A stretch of DNA of 18,702 nt from Acidobacteriota bacterium (GTDB lineage: Bacteria; Acidobacteriota; Polarisedimenticolia; Polarisedimenticolales; Polarisedimenticolaceae). The notes under the pieces are model-generated. The model worked only from the letters and a program-made list of their open reading frames with translations. It was not told the DNA's origin and ran no database searches. The DNA is taken from assembly GCA_011773795.1 (NCBI GenBank), contig WVWW01000208.1:1-18702 (forward strand), read 5' to 3'. Both the position numbers and the translations under genes were made by a program. This document shows positions 15,258-18,702 of this stretch, piece after piece (the stretch's first letter is position 1; each line of letters opens with the position of its first letter).

Positions 15258-16799
15258 ATGAACTCGACCGAGAAGAGCACGACCGTGCATTGGGTTGACC
15301 GCTACGCCTCCGAGATCGCGGCCACCGGCAAACCCGCCGTCGTCTCGAGCGGGATTTCGCCTTCGGGAGAGATCCACGTCGGCAACATGCGCGAGGTGCT
15401 CACTGCCGACGCGGTCTACCGTGGGCTACTCGAGCGCGGGCACCCGGCGCGGTTCAATTACGTCGCCGACAATTTCGATCCGCTGCGCAAGGTCTACCCG
15501 TTTCTCGAGCCTGCGGTGTACGACAAGTACGTCGGCTGTCCGCTGTCCGAGATACCGTGCCCCTGCGGGGAGCACGGCTCCTACTCCGAGCATTTCCTGG
15601 AGCCGTTCCTCGCGGCGCTGAACGAGCTGGGCGTCGAGGTCGAGGTCGAGCGGGCCGACCAGATGTACAAGTCGGGCCGCATGACTCCTTGGATCCTCAA
15701 GGCCCTCGAGGGGCGCGAACGGATCGCCGCCATCCTGAAAGAGCTGACCGGAAAACAGGTCGCCGACGATTGGTCCCCGTTCACGCCCCTTTGCCGTTCG
15801 TGCGGACGAACCAACGCCTCGCGCGTGACCGGTTTCTCCGCAACCGACGAGACGGTCTTCTACAGCTGCGAATGCGGGGACTCGGGAGACGTGCCGTTCG
15901 CCGGCGGGGGGAAGCTCGTCTGGCGCATCGACTGGCCCGCGCGCTGGTGCATGCTCGGTGTGACGGTGGAGCCGTTCGGCAAGGACCACTCGACGCGTGG
16001 GGGCTCGTACGACACCGGCAAACGAATCATCGCCGAGGTGTTCGACGGCGAAGCCCCGTTTCCGATCCCCTACGAGTGGATCCGCCTGAAGGGCAAAGGG
16101 GACATGTCCTCCAGCCGCGGCAACGTGCTCTCGATCAACCGCATGCTCGAGGTCGTTCCTCCGGAGGTCTTGCGCTACCTCGTGATCCGCGAACGGCCGC
16201 ACAAGACGATCGGCTTCGACCCGGGCCTCCCGCTGCTTCAGCTGGTCGACGAGTTCGACGACAACACGCAGAAGCGCCGCGACGCGCGTGCCGTCGAGCT
16301 GTCCCGGGCGGGGGGGTTCGAGCCCGTCGGCGTCCCGTTCAAGCACCTCGTGGTGGTGGGCCAGGCGGTGAGGTTCGACGTCGACAAGATGGTCGAGACG
16401 CTGCGTCGCAACGGCTTCCCGGAACTGGCGCGAGACGCGCTGGACCAGCGCATCCCGTACGCCAAGCGCTGGCTCGAATCCTTCGCCCCCGAGGACGTCA
16501 AGTTCAGCGTACAAGAGACGTTGCCGGAGGCCGCCGCGAGCCTCGACGAGACACAGAGGCGTTTTCTGGGTAGGCTAGGTACGAGGCTCGTGGACGGCAT
16601 GGAGGGCGAACAAGTCCACCAGGCCATTTACGAGACCGCGGAGGAGTTCGCGGGCACGAAGCCCGGAGACTTGTTCCAGGCGATCTACCTGTCGCTCTTG
16701 GGCAAGCCGCGCGGCCCGCGGGCGGGTTGGTTCATCGCCCTGCTGGGACCGCTGTTCTGCAAACGGAGATTCGAGGAAGCCGCCGGAGGCCCAACATGA
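15258..16799 (+). CDS. lysS: Class I lysyl-tRNA synthetase
   Basis: 513 residues. It charges tRNA-Lys with lysine. It is the class I form (Rossmann fold, archaeal/alphaproteobacterial/spirochaete type), not the class II enzyme of most bacteria. The HIGH-type motif is PSGEIHVGN (35-43), and the KMSKS-type loop is KGDMSSSRGN (280-289), with MSSS as usual in this class. A Cys set (LCRSCGR, Cys179/182; YSCECG, Cys204/206) suggests a zinc ribbon in the insertion domain. Residues such as ARFNYVADNFDPLRKVYPFL and VEPFGKDHSTRGGSYDTG are family hallmarks. The ATG at 15258 is preferred to any start in the upstream frame, which overlaps the promoter. The stop overlaps the cupredoxin start in ATGA (16796-16799). 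Confidence 0.95.
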   Translation: MNSTEKSTTVHWVDRYASEIAATGKPAVVSSGISPSGEIHVGNMREVLTADAVYRGLLERGHPARFNYVADNFDPLRKVYPFLEPAVYDKYVGCPLSEIPCPCGEHGSYSEHFLEPFLAALNELGVEVEVERADQMYKSGRMTPWILKALEGRERIAAILKELTGKQVADDWSPFTPLCRSCGRTNASRVTGFSATDETVFYSCECGDSGDVPFAGGGKLVWRIDWPARWCMLGVTVEPFGKDHSTRGGSYDTGKRIIAEVFDGEAPFPIPYEWIRLKGKGDMSSSRGNVLSINRMLEVVPPEVLRYLVIRERPHKTIGFDPGLPLLQLVDEFDDNTQKRRDARAVELSRAGGFEPVGVPFKHLVVVGQAVRFDVDKMVETLRRNGFPELARDALDQRIPYAKRWLESFAPEDVKFSVQETLPEAAASLDETQRRFLGRLGTRLVDGMEGEQVHQAIYETAEEFAGTKPGDLFQAIYLSLLGKPRGPRAGWFIALLGPLFCKRRFEEAAGGPT

Positions 16800-17209
16800 A
16801 ACGCTGGTCGAAATGGAACGTCGCTTGCTGCATCCTGGTGTTGACTGCCGGCCTCGGTCTGGCCGACTCCGGGGAATCCGATCCGCCGGTGGCCGACGCC
16901 GATGAGACGGCTGCCGCGGCCGAGGAAGCACGGGTCAAGAAGATCAAGATGTACGCCCGCAATTGGAGCTGGACTCCCGACGAGATTCGCGTCAAGAAGG
17001 GGACTCGGTTGAGCCTCGACTTCGTGTCCGAAGACGCCAACCACGCGTTCGAGCTCAAGGCGTACAAGATCAAGGTCAACCTGCCGCAGGACAAGCGCGG
17101 TCAGGTCGAGTTCGTGGCGGACAAGGTCGGGACCTTCCGCTGGCGCTGCTCGCGCCCTTGCGGGAACGGTTGCGCCAAGATGACCGGCAAGCTGGTCGTA
17201 GCGGAGTAG
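16796..17209 (+). CDS. Exported CuA-like cupredoxin with a His-to-Cys change in the metal loop
   Basis: 137 residues. A signal peptide (MKRWSKWNVACCILVLTAGL, cleavage near ADS) is followed by an acidic Ala/Glu linker and a cupredoxin domain (about 47-137). The domain resembles the C-terminal CuA domain of cytochrome oxidase subunit II. It has YARNWSWTPDEIRVKKGTRL, DANHAFEL (His83) and a C-terminal loop Cys118-x3-Cys122-G-x2-Cys126-x2-Met129. In CuA sites the loop reads C-x3-C-x3-H-x2-M; here the codon at the His position is TGC (Cys). The two bridging Cys, the upstream His and the Met are kept. The start ATG has a strong GGAGG (16785-16789) 6 bases upstream and overlaps the lysS stop. It is a soluble or membrane-anchored periplasmic copper protein, possibly an electron carrier or copper chaperone, rather than a full oxidase subunit (no TM helices apart from the signal). 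Confidence 0.8.
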   Translation: MKRWSKWNVACCILVLTAGLGLADSGESDPPVADADETAAAAEEARVKKIKMYARNWSWTPDEIRVKKGTRLSLDFVSEDANHAFELKAYKIKVNLPQDKRGQVEFVADKVGTFRWRCSRPCGNGCAKMTGKLVVAE

Positions 17210-17221
17210 AACTGGGCCGGG

Positions 17222-17740
17222 TTAGCCTTCGGCCAACCGATCCTTCGCGTCGCGAGTGACGCGCTCGAGCACCGATCGCTGGATCTCCCAGGCACGTTCG
17301 AGCAGCTCCAGGGTTTCTCCTGCGTGCGCCCGTAGCGCGCCGCCGTGCGGCGACAGTTGGGCGACGGGATCGTCGTCGCGCCGTTCGAGCACCGCGATCG
17401 CCTCGCGCATGATGCGTAACGCCTCCTCCAGCGTGGCTTGCGAACGCTCATCGAGCTTGCAGAGTGAACGGGCGGTGTCGAGGATGTCGGTTTCCAGGCG
17501 TCGACGGTCCGTCGCGCCGTTCTCCCAGTGCTCCCCGGTCAGGATCCACTCCACCCCGGTGTCGCCGACGCGCGCCAGTTCGATCAGCCGGCGAGGCTCC
17601 GGTACGACGCCGTGCTCGTACTTGTGGACCGCGGACTGGGTGGTGCCGAGCATCCTCGCCAGCTCCCACTGCCGCAGGCCGGCCGCCAGACGGATCTCGC
17701 GTATTCGCCGACCCATTGCCGCCTTGTCGAGCTCCCGCAT
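17222..17740 (-). CDS. XRE-family HTH transcriptional regulator
   Basis: 172 residues. The N-terminal Cro/CI helix-turn-helix spans about 9-65 (MGRRIREIRLAAGLRQWELA, then RMLGTTQSAVHKYEHG), with the recognition helix around TTQSAVHKYE and a GVEWILTGEHW tail typical of this group. The C-terminal part (about 75-172) is an uncharacterised helical region with heptad-like leucines, probably for dimerisation or ligand sensing. ATG at 17740 has AGGGA a few bases upstream. It lies downstream of the UMF1-like transporter on the same strand but has its own promoter-like element. The stop is 12 bases from the convergent cupredoxin stop. Targets are unknown; the repeats just upstream of the start could be its own operator. 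Confidence 0.9.
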   Translation of the reverse strand: MRELDKAAMGRRIREIRLAAGLRQWELARMLGTTQSAVHKYEHGVVPEPRRLIELARVGDTGVEWILTGEHWENGATDRRRLETDILDTARSLCKLDERSQATLEEALRIMREAIAVLERRDDDPVAQLSPHGGALRAHAGETLELLERAWEIQRSVLERVTRDAKDRLAEG

Positions 17741-17758
17741 CGTTTCCCTGTTCGTTAC

Positions 17759-17776
17759 TGACGCGACCCGTGACGT
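17759..17776. promoter_or_regulatory. Direct repeat TGACG near the XRE transcription start
   Basis: TGACGCG begins at 17759 and TGACGTCG at 17771, a 12-base period. They sit between the proposed -10 and the start codon, where an autorepressor could bind. The repeat is short and could be chance. Confidence 0.2.
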
Positions 17777-17785
17777 CGTAGGCGG

Positions 17786-17813
17786 AATATAAGTAGGGCG
17801 GGTGGGAAAGCAA
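17786..17813 (-). promoter_or_regulatory. Putative promoter of the XRE regulator
   Basis: On the minus strand TTGCTT (17808-17813), 16-base spacer, TATATT (17786-17791), the best -10 match in the window. Predicted start near 17779, a leader of about 38 bases. Visual match only. Confidence 0.45.
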
Positions 17814-17825
17814 GGAGCGCTCGTT

Positions 17826-18702
17826 TTAGCTGGCTTTCGGCTCCCGGACCCGAAGGACGAATCCGAGCCCCACGACGAACAACGGGACCAGCCACAAAAC
17901 CGCGAGACGCTGGTTTCCCGTCACGCTGGAGACGAGCCCGAACAGCGGCATCGAGAGGACGGCGCCGATACGGCCGGCCATCATGTAGTAGCCGAAGAAC
18001 TCGGAGCGTCGATCGTCGGGGCACAGTCGCGCCATGAACGCCCGGCCGATCGCCTGCGTGGCGCCGACGCCGACCGAGATGCCCATCGCGAGAACCCAGA
18101 ACTCACGCGTCGAGCCGGCCTGCGCTCCCCAGAACAGCAACAGGATCCAGCCGATGAGCGTCAATACCAGCGCCCGCTTCGTTCCGAGCCAATCGGCGAT
18201 GTACCCGGCCAAGAGCGTACCGGGGAACGCGGCGACGTTGGTGAACACGAACAGACGGAACAGCTCGGCCTCTTCGATCTGGAACGTGTCCTTGGCGTAG
18301 ATCGCGGCGAAGATGATCACGGTCGCGATGCCGCCGAAGAAGAACATGTAGGCCAGCACGTATTTGCCGGCTTCTCGGTGCTCGCGCAGATGGGTCACCG
18401 TCTGCGCTACACGACGCCAGCCGATCGCGAGATAGGAGTCGTCGCGCGCGGCGCCGCGCTGCGCGCGTTCGCGGAGGTAGACGAACGTGAAGACGGAGAA
18501 CAACGCGAAGAAAATCGCGACCAGAACGAAAGACCAGCGCCAGGCGGTGACGGCATCGGGATCGAGCTCGGTCGCCCCGACGGGAATCAACGGTCGACTG
18601 ATCAGTGGGCCGCAGGCGACGAGCGCCAGCAGGCCGCCGATGAACCCGGTGCCCCAGCTCCAGGCCGAGACGCGGCCGATCGTTCGCGGTGTCGACACCT
18701 CT
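17826..18702 (-). CDS. UMF1/Atg22-like MFS transporter, C-terminal part (5' end outside window)
   Basis: The reading frame is open to the right edge, so the first visible residues (EVSTPRTIGRVSAWSWGTGF) are internal; about 292 residues and 7-8 hydrophobic segments are seen. The GRVSAWSWGTGFIGGLLALV segment, the DWLGTKRALVLTLIGWI motif typical of the central loop, and GISVGVGATQAIGRAFMARL match UMF1-family MFS transporters, relatives of yeast Atg22. That family is thought to export metabolites such as amino acids; the bacterial substrates are largely unknown. The stop TAA is at 17826-17828, 85 bases upstream of the XRE gene. Confidence 0.85.
   Translation of the reverse strand, partial: EVSTPRTIGRVSAWSWGTGFIGGLLALVACGPLISRPLIPVGATELDPDAVTAWRWSFVLVAIFFALFSVFTFVYLRERAQRGAARDDSYLAIGWRRVAQTVTHLREHREAGKYVLAYMFFFGGIATVIIFAAIYAKDTFQIEEAELFRLFVFTNVAAFPGTLLAGYIADWLGTKRALVLTLIGWILLLFWGAQAGSTREFWVLAMGISVGVGATQAIGRAFMARLCPDDRRSEFFGYYMMAGRIGAVLSMPLFGLVSSVTGNQRLAVLWLVPLFVVGLGFVLRVREPKAS

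Noticed and set aside
15568..16573. A long plus-strand open frame inside lysS in another phase
   Set aside because: Arg/Gly/Ala-rich shadow; the lysS frame has complete class I LysRS motifs.
17210..17221. Possible shared terminator between the cupredoxin and XRE genes
   Set aside because: The 12-base gap with flanks gives only GGCC self-pairing and no U-tract.

Overview
This is a gene-dense, high-GC window with 20 protein-coding genes (two cut by the window edges). I see no tRNA, rRNA, CRISPR array, insertion sequence or prophage gene. The host looks like a free-living diderm (Gram-negative type) bacterium: there is a lipoprotein with a lipobox, an outer-membrane-barrel-like protein ending in Phe, and several Sec signal peptides. 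The lysyl-tRNA synthetase is of class I, and one lipoprotein carries a cysteine cluster of a style common in Myxococcota-like genomes. Together these suggest a deep diderm lineage (Myxococcota, Acidobacteriota or a relative). The window alone does not settle the phylum.

Layout. (1) 1-374: the 3' end of an ATP-grasp gene on the plus strand. (2) 371-3898, minus: an operon of an OPT-family peptide transporter, a small two-helix membrane/coiled-coil protein and an arginine deiminase. (3) 3962-6197, minus: ATP-type PEP carboxykinase overlapping the diiron tRNA hydroxylase MiaE. (4) 6320-8410, plus: ribonuclease D and an exported double-PDZ protein. (5) 8355-13612, minus: a run of six genes: lipoprotein, beta-barrel protein, Mrp/ApbC Fe-S carrier, exported HEAT-like protein, small five-cysteine protein and HAD phosphatase. 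(6) 13782-14534, plus: a PmtA-like phospholipid methyltransferase, converging on a MerR-like HTH/coiled-coil protein (14449-15117, minus). (7) 15258-17209, plus: class I LysRS translationally coupled to an exported CuA-like cupredoxin. (8) 17222-18702, minus: a XRE-family regulator and the C-terminal part of a UMF1/Atg22-like MFS transporter.

Most of the content is core metabolism (gluconeogenesis, tRNA modification and charging, RNA processing, Fe-S assembly, membrane lipid synthesis). The less ordinary parts are the cupredoxin, whose CuA-type loop has Cys where His is expected; the OPT/coiled-coil/arginine deiminase operon; the six-gene envelope and Fe-S run with two uncharacterised proteins; and the intergenic architecture. 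All four convergent gene pairs overlap or nearly touch, with no room for a conventional terminator. Several leaders carry dyads: a perfect 8-bp inverted repeat inside the rnd promoter and upstream of pckA, and nested dyads before the OPT and HEAT-protein genes. Promoter and dyad calls were made by eye and are hypotheses.
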